64,000 bases of DNA. It comes from Foetidibacter luteolus. GTDB lineage: Bacteria; Bacteroidota; Bacteroidia; Chitinophagales; Chitinophagaceae. The notes under the pieces are model-generated. The model made no database searches. It was not told the origin of the DNA and saw only the letters and a program-made list of their open reading frames with translations. Below are positions 9,378 to 19,850 of the stretch, in pieces. The position numbers were made by a program, and so were the translations under genes. The DNA lies in NCBI RefSeq assembly GCF_009650435.1, contig NZ_VVIP01000003.1, positions 259,238 to 323,237 of the forward strand. Direction: 5' to 3'. Every line of letters begins with the position of its first letter. Position 1 is the stretch's first letter.

Positions 9378-9464
9378 GGAGACGTGTCCGAGTGGTTGAA
9401 GGAGCACGCCTGGAAAGTGTGTATACGGGAAACTGTATCGCGAGTTCGAATCTCGCCGTCTCCG
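9378..9464 (+). tRNA. tRNA-Ser (GGA)
   Basis: 87 nt with a long variable arm. The acceptor GGAGACG pairs with CGTCTCC at the 3' end, followed by discriminator G; CCA is not encoded. The D-arm region is TGTCCGAGTGGTTGAAGGA. The anticodon loop CTGGAAA gives GGA, which reads UCC and UCU. The variable arm is GTATACGGGAAACTGTATC, and the T arm contains GAGTTCGAATCTC. It closely matches known Ser-GGA tRNAs. Confidence 0.97.
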
Positions 9465-9469
9465 CAAAA

Positions 9470-9505
9470 TGTGAAAGTTCAGTTTATGAATCTTTCACAT
9501 TTTTA
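9470..9505 (+). terminator. terminator after tRNA-Ser
   Basis: TGTGAAAG (9470-9477) pairs with CTTTCACA (9492-9499) across a 14-nt loop, followed by five T. It starts 5 nt after the tRNA. Confidence 0.75.
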
Positions 9506-9637
9506 TTTACGCCCTTTCTGTAAGCGTATATTGGTGCTGCACCCGGTAATATTGTTCTATAGCAAAACAATTATCCTCGCATAAAGTCAGCCACTCAGCC
9601 GCTTTTTTTATAACTTAAGGCTGTAAAAAATAACCTT

Positions 9638-9916
9638 ATGCAGCAACAGCATGATGAAAGGCTTTGGCGCCTGGCAAAAAAGCGGGCCTCTTTTAGAAAA
9701 TCACTGTTCTCTTACATTGTTATCTGTTCTTTTTTCTGGGCTATCTGGTGGATTACCACAGGCAGGCATGGCGCATCGCAGGCTTATCCCTGGCCGGTTT
9801 GGATAATGCTGGGCTGGGGCATTGCACTGGGCTTTCAGTATTTTGCGGCTTATAACGGAACCAGGCAGGATATGGCAGAGCAGGAATACGAAAAACTGAA
9901 GAGGGAACAACAGTAG
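9638..9916 (+). CDS. 2TM-domain small membrane protein
   Basis: 92 residues. A basic amphipathic N-terminus (RLWRLAKKRASFRKS) is followed by two membrane segments, about 22-42 (LFSYIVICSFFWAIWWIT) and 50-70 (WPVWIMLGWGIALGFQYFAAY), then a charged C-terminal helix ending in EYEKLKREQQ. This is the layout of the 2TM domain, which is found alone or fused to histidine kinases in Bacteroidota. Function unknown. Confidence 0.85.
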   Translation: MQQQHDERLWRLAKKRASFRKSLFSYIVICSFFWAIWWITTGRHGASQAYPWPVWIMLGWGIALGFQYFAAYNGTRQDMAEQEYEKLKREQQ

Positions 9917-9930
9917 CCGTAAATGCTTTG

Positions 9931-10047
9931 CGGCAGGGGGCTGTGGCGGAGTAATAGCACAAGCGAGAAAAAGCAACTAAATGTTGCTTTGACGAAGGTT
10001 GCGAACGCAGTTCTGCCCGGCCCGCCCTGTATGTTGGCGGGGGCGCC
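9931..10047 (+). repeat. family A structured repeat, copy A1 (5' part missing, with module)
   Basis: The 5' arm is missing: the recognisable part begins at GGGGGCTGTGGCGGAGTAATAGC. A module of about 58 nt (9958-10015) with the hairpin AAGCAAC-TAAAT-GTTGCTT replaces the usual GGAAAG. The 3' arm CCCGCC...GGCGGGGGCGCC is complete. It lies between the 2TM and acyl-CoA synthetase genes. Confidence 0.8.
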
Positions 10048-10160
10048 CTGAAACAAAAAAATTGCATCCTGTAAACGTTAATTATTAAAAATTATATCTA
10101 CTTACTAAAGTACTGCTTCGTATTTTACAGCATGTTCTTATCCGTTAACTTCGATTGTTT

Positions 10161-11951
10161 ATGACAAAGCCATATAGATTATTTGACGCGGTGCAGTACC
10201 AGTTAGACAAGTTTCCTAAAGAAAACATGTTGGTTGCCAAAGAAAACAATGAATGGAAACCCTGGAGTACAAAACTGGTAAAAGAAACAACAGATAAATT
10301 TAGCGCGGGCCTGCTGCAGTTAGATATTAGCGGTAACGATTTTACCGCAGAAGGCGCCGATAAAATAGCCATCATCAGCAATAACCGGCCTGAATGGATA
10401 ATAACAGATATTGCGGTGCAGCAAACCGGCGCCATACTGGTGCCTGTGTACCCCACTACCAACCCTAACGAGCTAAAATTTATTCTTAACGATGCTGCTG
10501 TTAAGTACATTTTTGTCAGCAATGCAGAGATGCTTCAAAAAGTGCGCAGCATAACCAACGAAGTGCCAACCCTGCGCAACATTTATACTTTTGATGAACT
10601 GCCTGATGCCGACCACTGGACCAAAGTACCCGGCCTGGCCGATGAGGCCAGCCTGCAAAAAGTGCAGCAGATAAAAGCCTCCATAAACTGGGAGCATATT
10701 GCCACCATTATTTATACATCCGGCACCACCGGCACGCCCAAAGGCGTAATGCTGGAACACAGGAACATTGTTACCAACCTTTTTTATTCCAAAGAAAGTT
10801 TTCCGTTTGAAGATGCCCCGCACCAAAAAGTGCTAAGCTTTCTGCCCCTGAACCATATTTTTGAAAAGATGGTTACTTACATATACCTCTACAGCGGTAT
10901 AAGTATTTACTATGCGGAAAGTCTTGATAAAATTGGCGACAACCTGAAAGAAATTTGTCCGGATGGTTTTACCACTGTGCCGCGGCTGCTGGAAAAAGTG
11001 TTTGAAAAAATAATGACCAAGGGCAATGAGCTTACCGGCATAAAACGAAAATTGTTTTTTTGGGCAGTAGCCCTGGGCGAAAAGTATGACAATAATATAA
11101 GCGGCGGGCCCTGGTACAACATGCAGTTAAAGCTGGCCAACAAGTTAATCTTTAGTAAATGGCGGGATGCGTTGGGGGGCAATATTAAGTTTATCATAAC
11201 AGGCGGTGCGGCCTGCCAGGAAAAGTTGCTGCGCATCTTTAACGCAGCGCAAATTCCGGTGTATGAAGGCTATGGCCCTACAGAAAACAGCCCGGTAATA
11301 AGCGTTAACAGAAAGCTGCCCGCAGGCAATACCGTGTTTGGTACAACCGGCCCTGTTATAAACGGATTAGAAGTAAAACTGGCCGAAGATGGCGAAATAT
11401 GTGTAAAGGGCCCCACCGTTATGCGGGGCTACTACAAGCGCCCCGACCTGACAGATGAAACCATTATTAACGGCTGGTTGCATACCGGCGATATTGGTGT
11501 GTGGGTGGATAAGAAATTTTTGAAAATAACCGACCGCAAAAAAGAGCTGTTTAAAACCAGTGGCGGCAAATATGTGGCGCCACAACCAATAGAAAATAAA
11601 CTGAAGGAAAGCCCTTATGTAGAGCAGGTGATTGTACTGGGCGCCGAAAAAAAATTTGTGGGTGCGTTAATTGTTCCCTCCATGGCTATGTTAAAACAGT
11701 GGATGGCAGAAAACAACCTTCCTTTTATCAGCAGTGAAGATGCGGTGCAACACCCCAAGGTATTGGAAATGTACCGCGACCTGGTGGAAAACTTCAACAA
11801 GTATTTCAACCACGTGGAACAGATAAAAAAGTTTGAACTATTGCCCCGTGAATGGAGTATTGAAACAGGAGAGATGACACCTAAAATGAGCCTGAAACGA
11901 AAAATAGTAATGGAAAAATATAAAGACGCCATTGAGCGCATTTACCAATAA
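10161..11951 (+). CDS. long-chain acyl-CoA synthetase (AMP-dependent)
   Basis: 596 residues from ATG 10161; a TTG two codons earlier is less likely. It activates fatty acids to acyl-AMP and then acyl-CoA at the cytoplasmic side of the membrane. Motifs in order: P-loop-like YTSGTTGTPKGVMLEH (about residue 186), GYGPTENSPV, GEICVKGPTVMRGYYKRP, WLHTGDIG and ITDRKKELFKTSGGKYVAP with the hinge. The C-terminal catalytic region is unusual in that MSLKRKIVMEKY takes the position of the usual adenylation Lys loop, as in the FAA1/LACS-like branch. No beta-oxidation genes are nearby. Confidence 0.94.
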   Translation: MTKPYRLFDAVQYQLDKFPKENMLVAKENNEWKPWSTKLVKETTDKFSAGLLQLDISGNDFTAEGADKIAIISNNRPEWIITDIAVQQTGAILVPVYPTTNPNELKFILNDAAVKYIFVSNAEMLQKVRSITNEVPTLRNIYTFDELPDADHWTKVPGLADEASLQKVQQIKASINWEHIATIIYTSGTTGTPKGVMLEHRNIVTNLFYSKESFPFEDAPHQKVLSFLPLNHIFEKMVTYIYLYSGISIYYAESLDKIGDNLKEICPDGFTTVPRLLEKVFEKIMTKGNELTGIKRKLFFWAVALGEKYDNNISGGPWYNMQLKLANKLIFSKWRDALGGNIKFIITGGAACQEKLLRIFNAAQIPVYEGYGPTENSPVISVNRKLPAGNTVFGTTGPVINGLEVKLAEDGEICVKGPTVMRGYYKRPDLTDETIINGWLHTGDIGVWVDKKFLKITDRKKELFKTSGGKYVAPQPIENKLKESPYVEQVIVLGAEKKFVGALIVPSMAMLKQWMAENNLPFISSEDAVQHPKVLEMYRDLVENFNKYFNHVEQIKKFELLPREWSIETGEMTPKMSLKRKIVMEKYKDAIERIYQ

Positions 11952-12011
11952 CACAATAGCAGCCGTTTGCGATTGCACGGCATACGGTTTATGGTACCGG
12001 CGATATAGTTT

Positions 12012-12111
12012 CATGGCATCTTCGTTGCGTCGCAATCACTTCATCGGTTGGTTCATTGGGCGGCTTTTCAGCCCTGGTAGATAAAGCGCCCTCGTGCGTG
12101 TCCCCACGCAC
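12012..12111 (+). repeat. family-B-like fragment plus short hairpin
   Basis: CATGGCATCTTCGTTGCGTCGCA at 12013-12035 resembles the left part of the B core. At 12094-12111 a perfect 7-bp hairpin GTGCGTG-TCCC-CACGCAC follows. Both lie in the 288-nt gap between the acyl-CoA synthetase and rmuC genes. Confidence 0.5.
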
Positions 12112-12239
12112 CGGATTAGCGAAATCAATTTGTCCAAACCGGCTTACGTTAAAATTTAGTCACCAACAGCAGATAGCCAGCCAATTGCCTTCGGTATTTG
12201 ATGGATACCCCTAAATTGCGGCCTTAAAATCTGCATGAT

Positions 12240-13721
12240 ATGGAATGGATAGCGTATTGTATTGCGGCGTTTTTATCAGGATTTTTGCTGGCCTGGCTTA
12301 TTAAAAAAAGTGCCCCGCCCATTAGCCCGGAGCTTGCTGCCGAACTGGATAATCTGAAAACACAAACAGCCTCCCTCGAGACCGAAAAAAAATACCTGGA
12401 AGAAGAAAAGAATCATAAAACCAGCCAGCTTACACAGGCATTAAAGGAACTTAACGAGCACGGGCAGCGGCTGGCAGAATATATTACCCGCCTGCAGGCA
12501 TCATCAGAAACAGTTACCGTTTTAAAAGAAGAAACAGCCAAAGAAAAAGAGCTGCATTGGCAAAGCAAAAAAGAACTTATTGCTGCACAGAACGATGTAC
12601 ATCGCATGAAAGCGGAGATCCGCTTTAAAGAAGAGCAACTGGCCACACAGCAGCAGCAGTTTGAAGCACTGGGGCATAAGTTTGAAAACCAGTTTAAGCT
12701 GCTGGCACAAAATATACTGGAAGAAAAAACAAAAACCTTTAACCAGCAGCAGGAAACAAGCTTAAACAGTTTGCTAAATCCGCTGAAAGAAAATATACAA
12801 CAGTTTAAAACAGAATTTGAGGCCAAGTACAAAGCGGAATCTGATGAACGCATATCGCTGCGGGAACAGGTGAAGCACATGATAGAGCTGAACAACACAC
12901 TCTCTGCCCAGGCCAATAATTTAACAAATGCCCTGCGTGGGCAGGTAAAGCAGCAGGGTAACTGGGGCGAAATGATACTGGAAAGCATACTGGAATATGC
13001 AGACCTGCAAAAGGGCATTCATTACTTTGTACAGCAACGTGCCGAAGGTGAAGAAGGGCAGGCCCTTCAGCCGGATGTTATTGTGCGTTACCCTGACGAA
13101 CGCAGCATTGTAATAGACGCTAAAGTATCGCTACTGCATTACGAACAATATAGCGCGGCAACCGGTGAGGGGGAACAGCAGCAGGCATTAAACCTCTTGC
13201 TGCAATCTGTTTACCGCCATATTGATGGCCTTAGCGGTAAAAACTACCAGGATGCTGTTAGCGCCCTTGATTTTGTGATGCTTTTTGTGCCCGTGGAAGG
13301 TGCTTACATTACTATTATGCAGGCAGACAGGCAGCTTTGGCAGTATGCATACAAAAAACGTGTATTGCTGATAAGCCCAACCAACCTGATAGCGGCCATG
13401 AAGCTGGTGTACGACTTATGGAAACGTGAGGGCATTAACCAAAACGCACATGAAGTAGCACAAAAGGCAGTAAAAATTTATGAGAAGCTGGCTGCCTTTG
13501 TGGAAGATTTTGAAAAAGTAGGGCAGCAGCTTGATAAAGCTTCAGCCAGCTTTAAAGATGCGCAGAAAAAACTAAATACCGGCCGTGGCAATGTTATAAG
13601 CCAGGCTTCTCAAATGAAGCAGAAGCTGCACCATACCAAACCTGTAAGGGAGCTTCCATCATTTTTGGTGGAGCAGGCGCTTGCTGAAGATGAAGCCGGC
13701 CAGCCGGGCGCAGAGCCATGA
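12240..13721 (+). CDS. rmuC: DNA recombination protein RmuC
   Basis: 493 residues. One N-terminal membrane anchor (about 4-22) is followed by a long Gln/Glu/Lys-rich coiled coil (about 35-220) and the RmuC catalytic domain, which is related to restriction-enzyme-like nucleases. The domain shows GNWGEMILESILE, QPDVIVRYPDERSIVIDAKVSL with the Asp and Asp-Ala-Lys of the PD-(D/E)xK-type core, and FVPVEGAYITIMQADRQLW. In E. coli, loss of RmuC raises inversion at short inverted repeats, which is of interest in a window this rich in inverted repeats. The next gene, rpiA, is convergent. Confidence 0.93.
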   Translation: MEWIAYCIAAFLSGFLLAWLIKKSAPPISPELAAELDNLKTQTASLETEKKYLEEEKNHKTSQLTQALKELNEHGQRLAEYITRLQASSETVTVLKEETAKEKELHWQSKKELIAAQNDVHRMKAEIRFKEEQLATQQQQFEALGHKFENQFKLLAQNILEEKTKTFNQQQETSLNSLLNPLKENIQQFKTEFEAKYKAESDERISLREQVKHMIELNNTLSAQANNLTNALRGQVKQQGNWGEMILESILEYADLQKGIHYFVQQRAEGEEGQALQPDVIVRYPDERSIVIDAKVSLLHYEQYSAATGEGEQQQALNLLLQSVYRHIDGLSGKNYQDAVSALDFVMLFVPVEGAYITIMQADRQLWQYAYKKRVLLISPTNLIAAMKLVYDLWKREGINQNAHEVAQKAVKIYEKLAAFVEDFEKVGQQLDKASASFKDAQKKLNTGRGNVISQASQMKQKLHHTKPVRELPSFLVEQALAEDEAGQPGAEP

Positions 13722-13756
13722 ACAGGCCGCGATATTAAAATGCTTTTGTCAAGTTT

Positions 13757-14434
13757 TCAGCGCTCTTTTATGGTGCCATCCGTGTTGGCAGTAATAATTT
13801 TTGTGGCCATGTTTATAAACAAGCCTGTTTCTACAACACCGGGTATAGCGTGCAGCCCGGTGTTTAATGCGGCAGGATTTTCAATTACGCCGTAGTGGCA
13901 ATCCAGTATGTAATGCTGGTGGTCTGTAACAAGGGGCTGTCCATCTTTCACTCTCAAGTTAACTTCCTTGCACCCGGCCTGTAGTACTTTGCGCTGCACC
14001 TGCTTCCAGCCGAAAGTAATCACTTCTACCGGCAGCGGAAAAGCGCCCAACTGTGTTACCATCTTGGTTTCATCTGCAATTATAATAAGCTGGCTGCCGG
14101 CCGCCGCAACAATTTTTTCCTGCAGCAGGGCTGCGCCGCCACCTTTTATCAATTGCATATCGGGATCCACTTCATCAGCGCCGTCAATGGTAAGGTCAAG
14201 TACGTCAACATCATCCAATGTGGTAAGTGGTATGCCCAGTTCTTCCGCCATTTTTTTTGTTTGGTTAGAGGTTGGTACGGCCCTGAAATTCAAGCCGGAT
14301 TTTGCCAGCTCTGCCAGCTTATGTATCAGGAAAAATACGGTAGAGCCTGTTCCAAGCCCAATGGTCATGCCCGGTTGCACATAACGGGCAGCGTATTCGG
14401 CCGCCTTTTGTTTTACCTGTTGTTGGGTTAGCAT
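13757..14434 (-). CDS. rpiA: ribose-5-phosphate isomerase A
   Basis: 225 residues, normal for RpiA (about 220). It interconverts ribose-5-phosphate and ribulose-5-phosphate in the non-oxidative pentose phosphate pathway. Visible motifs are GLGTGSTV (phosphate loop, about 26-33), LDLTIDGADEVD with the catalytic Asp residues (about 79-90), LIKGGGAALLQEKIVA with catalytic Lys and Glu, and the C-terminal GVVETGLFINMA. It is divergent from the hypothetical gene at 14493 and convergent with rmuC. Confidence 0.96.
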   Translation of the reverse strand: MLTQQQVKQKAAEYAARYVQPGMTIGLGTGSTVFFLIHKLAELAKSGLNFRAVPTSNQTKKMAEELGIPLTTLDDVDVLDLTIDGADEVDPDMQLIKGGGAALLQEKIVAAAGSQLIIIADETKMVTQLGAFPLPVEVITFGWKQVQRKVLQAGCKEVNLRVKDGQPLVTDHQHYILDCHYGVIENPAALNTGLHAIPGVVETGLFINMATKIITANTDGTIKER

Positions 14435-14492
14435 ATTGTTAACTGCTTTTAATAAAATAAAAATGTTGTAACTTTTGCTGCAAATATACCCT

Positions 14493-15101
14493 ATGGGAAT
14501 AACCTTACACTATAGCGGCAGGTTTAATGAGCAGGCTTCATTAGCACACCTGGTGGCAGAGGTAACAGATATCGCCGAAATATATGGCTGGCCATACTAC
14601 GTATTTGAAACAACTTTTCCTACTGTTGGTTTTAATGCAGACAGGGTTAACAATAGCATTTACGGCATTTGTTTTACGCCGGCCGGTTGCGAAACGGTGG
14701 ACATTTGTTTTTTATCCAATGGCCGTATGAGCAGTGTCATGAACCTTGAGTTATATGGCAATACCGCTGTTAAAAAGTACCGGGAATACCTGTACATGCT
14801 TTCTGTAAAAACCCAGTATGCGGGCTGTGATACGCATATGCTGCTCGTACACTTGCTAAAGTACCTGGAAAGCAGGTACTTTAAAAACTTTAAAGTTATT
14901 GATGAAGGCTATTATTGGGATAGCGGCGATGAAAAACTTTTGCAGGAAACCTTTGCCCAATACAATGAATTATTAAAGCTTACAGGAAATGCCTTGCGCA
15001 AACACCCTATGAAACCGGGCGAAACCATCCAGGCCTACTTTGACAGAATTCTCAGTTTAAGCCATGCCAGGGCGCAGAAAAACCTGCACAAAGGCAGGTA
15101 A
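14493..15101 (+). CDS. conserved hypothetical cytoplasmic protein
   Basis: 202 residues from ATG 14493 (MGITLHYSGRFNEQASLAHL); an in-frame non-ATG start six codons upstream is less likely. No signal peptide, membrane segment or catalytic motif that I recognise. Aromatic-rich patches include IYGWPYYVFETTFP and DEGYYWDSGDEKLLQETF. The N-terminus (alpha/beta, 'HYSGRF') recalls uncharacterised Bacteroidota proteins. It is divergent from rpiA. Confidence 0.8.
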   Translation: MGITLHYSGRFNEQASLAHLVAEVTDIAEIYGWPYYVFETTFPTVGFNADRVNNSIYGICFTPAGCETVDICFLSNGRMSSVMNLELYGNTAVKKYREYLYMLSVKTQYAGCDTHMLLVHLLKYLESRYFKNFKVIDEGYYWDSGDEKLLQETFAQYNELLKLTGNALRKHPMKPGETIQAYFDRILSLSHARAQKNLHKGR

Positions 15102-15235
15102 ATCCTGTTTTAGTGTTGTCTCTGAATTACCTTCTAACTGCTTAACGCTGCTGCCAGGCAAATTAAAAACCTAATTTTGGAGCCGGGAGCGTTATTTACT
15201 ATAGCGTGATGTAAGACAATAAAATAGCTAATCAG

Positions 15236-16258
15236 ATGAAATACAAATTATTAGGCCGCTCGGGTTTAAAAGTTTCAGAGTTGTGTTTGGGTACCATGGG
15301 TTTTGGAACAGAAGCCGGATGGGGTGCGGATAAAGAAACGAGTTTTAAGATTATGGAAGCCTTTGGCAATGCCGGGGGAAATTTCCTGGATACCGCCAAC
15401 CTGTATAAGCAGGGCACAAGCGAAAAAATTATTGGCGAATTCATCAGCAGCCGCGACAGGGATTATTGGGTAGTGGCCACCAAATACTCTTTAAAAGACA
15501 ATGAAACCAACCCCAACGCTTCCGGCAACAACCGCAAAAACATGATGCGGAGCGTGGAAGCCAGCCTTAAACGCCTGCAAACAGAATTGATTGATGTACT
15601 CTACCTGCATATTTGGGATGACCTTACCCCCATTGATGAAGTGTTGCGTGGGCTTGATGACCTGGTACGGCAAGGGAAAATAAATTATGCAGCTATAAGT
15701 GATACGCCTGCATGGGTAGTGGCTAAGGGCAACACTATAGCAGAACTGCTGGGCTGGAGCCAGTTTGTAGCCCTGCAGGTGGAATACAGCCTGCTGCAAC
15801 GCACACCCGAACGGGAACTGATACCTGCTGCAAAACATTTTGGGATGACGGTTACACCCTGGGCGCCACTGGCCGGGGGTGTGCTTACAGGAAAATACCT
15901 GAAGGGCGATGCCGGCAGGCTTAAACCCGAAAGCAACCGCCTTAACGATAACAGTACCAGGATAACCAAGGAAGTAGTTTCTATAGCGGAAAAGCTGGGG
16001 GCACAGCCATCGCAGGTGGCGCTTAAATGGACGATGCAGCAGGGCTTTTCCAGCATTCCTGTTGTGGGCGCCACAAAGCCGGCACAATTACAGGAAAACC
16101 TGGAAACGGTTAGCCTTGTTATTCCCCAGGAAGATATGGACCGGTTGGATAAAGCCAGCGAAATAGACCTGGGTTTTCCCGGCAAATTCTTTAAAGAAGA
16201 TGCCGTTAAAATGAACAACTTTGGAGGCTTTTACGACCGCATAGAAAAAAGAGGCTGA
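15236..16258 (+). CDS. aldo/keto reductase
   Basis: 340 residues. NADPH-dependent oxidoreductase of the aldo/keto reductase superfamily, TIM barrel, cytoplasmic. The catalytic tetrad is present: Asp in FLDTANLY, Tyr in NLYKQGTSE, Lys in VVATKYS and His in LYLHIWDDL. The coenzyme-binding end is also typical, with SIPVVGATKPAQLQENLETV. The N-terminal KYKLLGRSGLKVSELCLGTM matches the YajO/Tas-like group. Substrate cannot be inferred. A family A repeat lies between it and eno. Confidence 0.94.
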   Translation: MKYKLLGRSGLKVSELCLGTMGFGTEAGWGADKETSFKIMEAFGNAGGNFLDTANLYKQGTSEKIIGEFISSRDRDYWVVATKYSLKDNETNPNASGNNRKNMMRSVEASLKRLQTELIDVLYLHIWDDLTPIDEVLRGLDDLVRQGKINYAAISDTPAWVVAKGNTIAELLGWSQFVALQVEYSLLQRTPERELIPAAKHFGMTVTPWAPLAGGVLTGKYLKGDAGRLKPESNRLNDNSTRITKEVVSIAEKLGAQPSQVALKWTMQQGFSSIPVVGATKPAQLQENLETVSLVIPQEDMDRLDKASEIDLGFPGKFFKEDAVKMNNFGGFYDRIEKRG

Positions 16259-18052
<1,794 letters not shown>

Positions 18053-18074
18053 ATTATTCATGCCTTAAGTACAT

Positions 18075-18103
18075 CAATAGCCGCTTTTGCGGCTATTGTT
18101 TTT
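18075..18103 (+). terminator. Rho-independent terminator of eno
   Basis: Perfect 10-bp stem CAATAGCCGC/GCGGCTATTG with a TTTT loop (18075-18098), then five T. It starts 23 nt after the enolase stop. Confidence 0.93.
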
Positions 18104-18258
18104 AGAACCATTTGGGGCTTTGTACTGCTGTGCAGAAATGGAGCTGTAGTCCGGGCTTTCCGTTCCAAGTCCTCGCCACTCGTACCTCGTGGTTGCGGGC
18201 TTTCCACTTCAATCCCGCAGCCATTGGGCGGTAGAATTTCTATGAGGCAGGGGAAACG

Positions 18259-18585
18259 CTAAGCAAGTTGCAGCTTTTGACTTTCAATGGTAACATTAAA
18301 ACGGATGTCTGCCTTTAAGGCTTTAAACACTTTCAATATGGTGTCTATTGTTGCGCTATTAACGCTATTTTCTAATTTAGATATTTGAGCTTTTTGAACA
18401 CCGACAAGCTCACCTAATTGTTCCTGTGTAAGATTTTGTTGTTCCCTGGCAGTTTTAATCATCCTGCCCAGAACATCCATGCGTAGTTCATACTCGTATT
18501 CCTCTCTCTCCTTAGTGCCCACTTTGCCAATATACTTATCTTTCATCTCGGCAAGTGTATAGGTTTTTATTTGTGCTTTTGCCAT
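18259..18585 (-). CDS. XRE-family antitoxin (HigA-like)
   Basis: 108 residues with a central helix-turn-helix of the XRE/Cro type: IKTAREQQNLTQEQLGELVGVQKAQISKLENS (about 50-81). A leading region resembles antitoxins (KYIGKVGTKEREEYEYELRMDVLG). It follows the toxin gene on the same strand with a 4-nt gap; toxin-first order is typical of HigB/HigA pairs. The protein should bind the toxin and repress the operon promoter. The 206-nt gap to eno contains the terminator and a degenerate family-A-like piece. Confidence 0.88.
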   Translation of the reverse strand: MAKAQIKTYTLAEMKDKYIGKVGTKEREEYEYELRMDVLGRMIKTAREQQNLTQEQLGELVGVQKAQISKLENSVNSATIDTILKVFKALKADIRFNVTIESQKLQLA

Positions 18586-18589
18586 GATG

Positions 18590-18931
18590 TTATTTTTTCT
18601 GCTTCAGTTCAAAATATCTTTTTCTGATGGTTTCTGCTTTGGAAATTTCGTTGGCAGGAACCTTGCTTACCTTCTTGATAAACCCATGCGTTGCAAATAC
18701 AAGGGTATGCCTTGGTTCAGTTTTATCCCAAAAAGCCAGTAACCTTATCTGTAGCCCGGCATGTCTTGTCCGAAATTCCCAAATTTCGTTTTGCAGCTTT
18801 TTAAATAGTTTCGGATCGTTGGTTTGTTCTGCAAGGTCCATGTTATATAAAACTTTCCTTACAGCTTTTGCATCAAGTGTTGCAATAAACCTTTCAGCTT
18901 CTTCAAGGAAACGGATTTCAAAATATTTCAC
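18590..18931 (-). CDS. RelE/HigB-type toxin (Gp49-like), mRNA interferase candidate
   Basis: 113 residues. The fold signature is that of Gp49/HigB toxins: IRFLEEAERFIATLDAKAVRKVLYNM, LFKKLQNEIWEFRTRHAGLQIRLLAFWD and LVFATHGFIKKVSKVPANEISKAE. The basic Arg, Lys and His residues usual for ribosome-dependent mRNA cleavage are present. First gene of a two-gene operon with the XRE antitoxin. No frameshift is visible, so the pair looks intact. Confidence 0.88.
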   Translation of the reverse strand: MKYFEIRFLEEAERFIATLDAKAVRKVLYNMDLAEQTNDPKLFKKLQNEIWEFRTRHAGLQIRLLAFWDKTEPRHTLVFATHGFIKKVSKVPANEISKAETIRKRYFELKQKK

Positions 18932-19075
18932 AATAAATATTTACGCAAAGTTGAAAGAAAGTTTACAAATTTAGAAACATATTTTTTGCTGCATCAAGCT
19001 TAAAAACTAAAAACAGCGGGTATAAATTCAAATACATTTAAATGTACCTTTATCTATCTTTAGACAAATGAAATA

Positions 19076-19390
19076 ATGAAAGCCGTAAAAACCATATTAA
19101 ATATTCTTCGCAACAAGTATCTTTTATCGCTTGGGGCGTTTGCGGTAATGATTGTTTTTATAGACCGTAACGACATTTTTGTGCAGCTTGACCGCAAGCA
19201 GCAGCTAAAAGACCTTACCGAAAGCCGGGATTTTTACCACAGGGAAATAGAAAAGACCAAAAAACAGTTAGACGACCTGCAACACAACTCCGCCGCACTG
19301 GAAAAATATGCCAGGGAAAACTTATACATGAAAAGAGACAATGAAGATGTGTTTATTGTAGAGCAACCTGCCCAACCTGTTAAAAAATAG
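19076..19390 (+). CDS. FtsB/DivIC-family septum formation initiator
   Basis: 104 residues. Short cytoplasmic N-terminus, one membrane segment (about 15-31, LLSLGAFAVMIVFI), then a periplasmic leucine-zipper-type coiled coil (about 35-80), and the conserved ending AALEKYARENLYMKRDNEDVFIVE that marks the DivIC/FtsB family. In known systems it joins the FtsL/FtsQ subcomplex at the division site. In many Bacteroidota this gene lies near eno, as here. Confidence 0.9.
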   Translation: MKAVKTILNILRNKYLLSLGAFAVMIVFIDRNDIFVQLDRKQQLKDLTESRDFYHREIEKTKKQLDDLQHNSAALEKYARENLYMKRDNEDVFIVEQPAQPVKK

Positions 19391-19468
19391 CGTTTTGCAC
19401 AATATCCTCTGAATAATGCCGTTTTTAGGGAAATCGCATTGATACACTTATCCAAACACTGATGAGCT

Positions 19469-19702
19469 ATGCCGAATTTTACTACAGAGGATTTACTGAT
19501 GTATTTGTACAACGAACTTCCTGGTAAGGAGAGGCAGGAAATGGAAGATGCGCTGCGCCAGAACTGGGCCCTCCGCGAAAAACTCCAGGTACTTAGAGAA
19601 GCTACCCAGCGTATGGACCGCTGCAAACTAAAAACCCCGCGCCACCAGGCCGTTGATTCTGTTATTCATTATGCTGCGGATAAGGTTAAAGTCTCGTCTT
19701 AA
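19469..19702 (+). CDS. small conserved protein with an anti-sigma-like N-terminus
   Basis: 77 residues. TTEDLLMYLYNELPGKERQEMEDALRQNWALREKLQVL resembles the N-terminal helix pair of Bacteroidota anti-sigma-type proteins, but there is no membrane segment. Function unknown. It lies between the DivIC-like and START-domain genes. Confidence 0.7.
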   Translation: MPNFTTEDLLMYLYNELPGKERQEMEDALRQNWALREKLQVLREATQRMDRCKLKTPRHQAVDSVIHYAADKVKVSS

Positions 19703-19850
19703 TCTTTTGCCGGTAATTTTTCCTGTCAAATAGCTCGTTATTTTTAAGGGTAAATAAACTTAATTTACCGTTCATCCCTCTCTTGCTGTTGCACTGTTAT
19801 TCTTGCTGATTAGATAGTAAATTGCATCCCGAAAAAATTTTGACCGGGAT

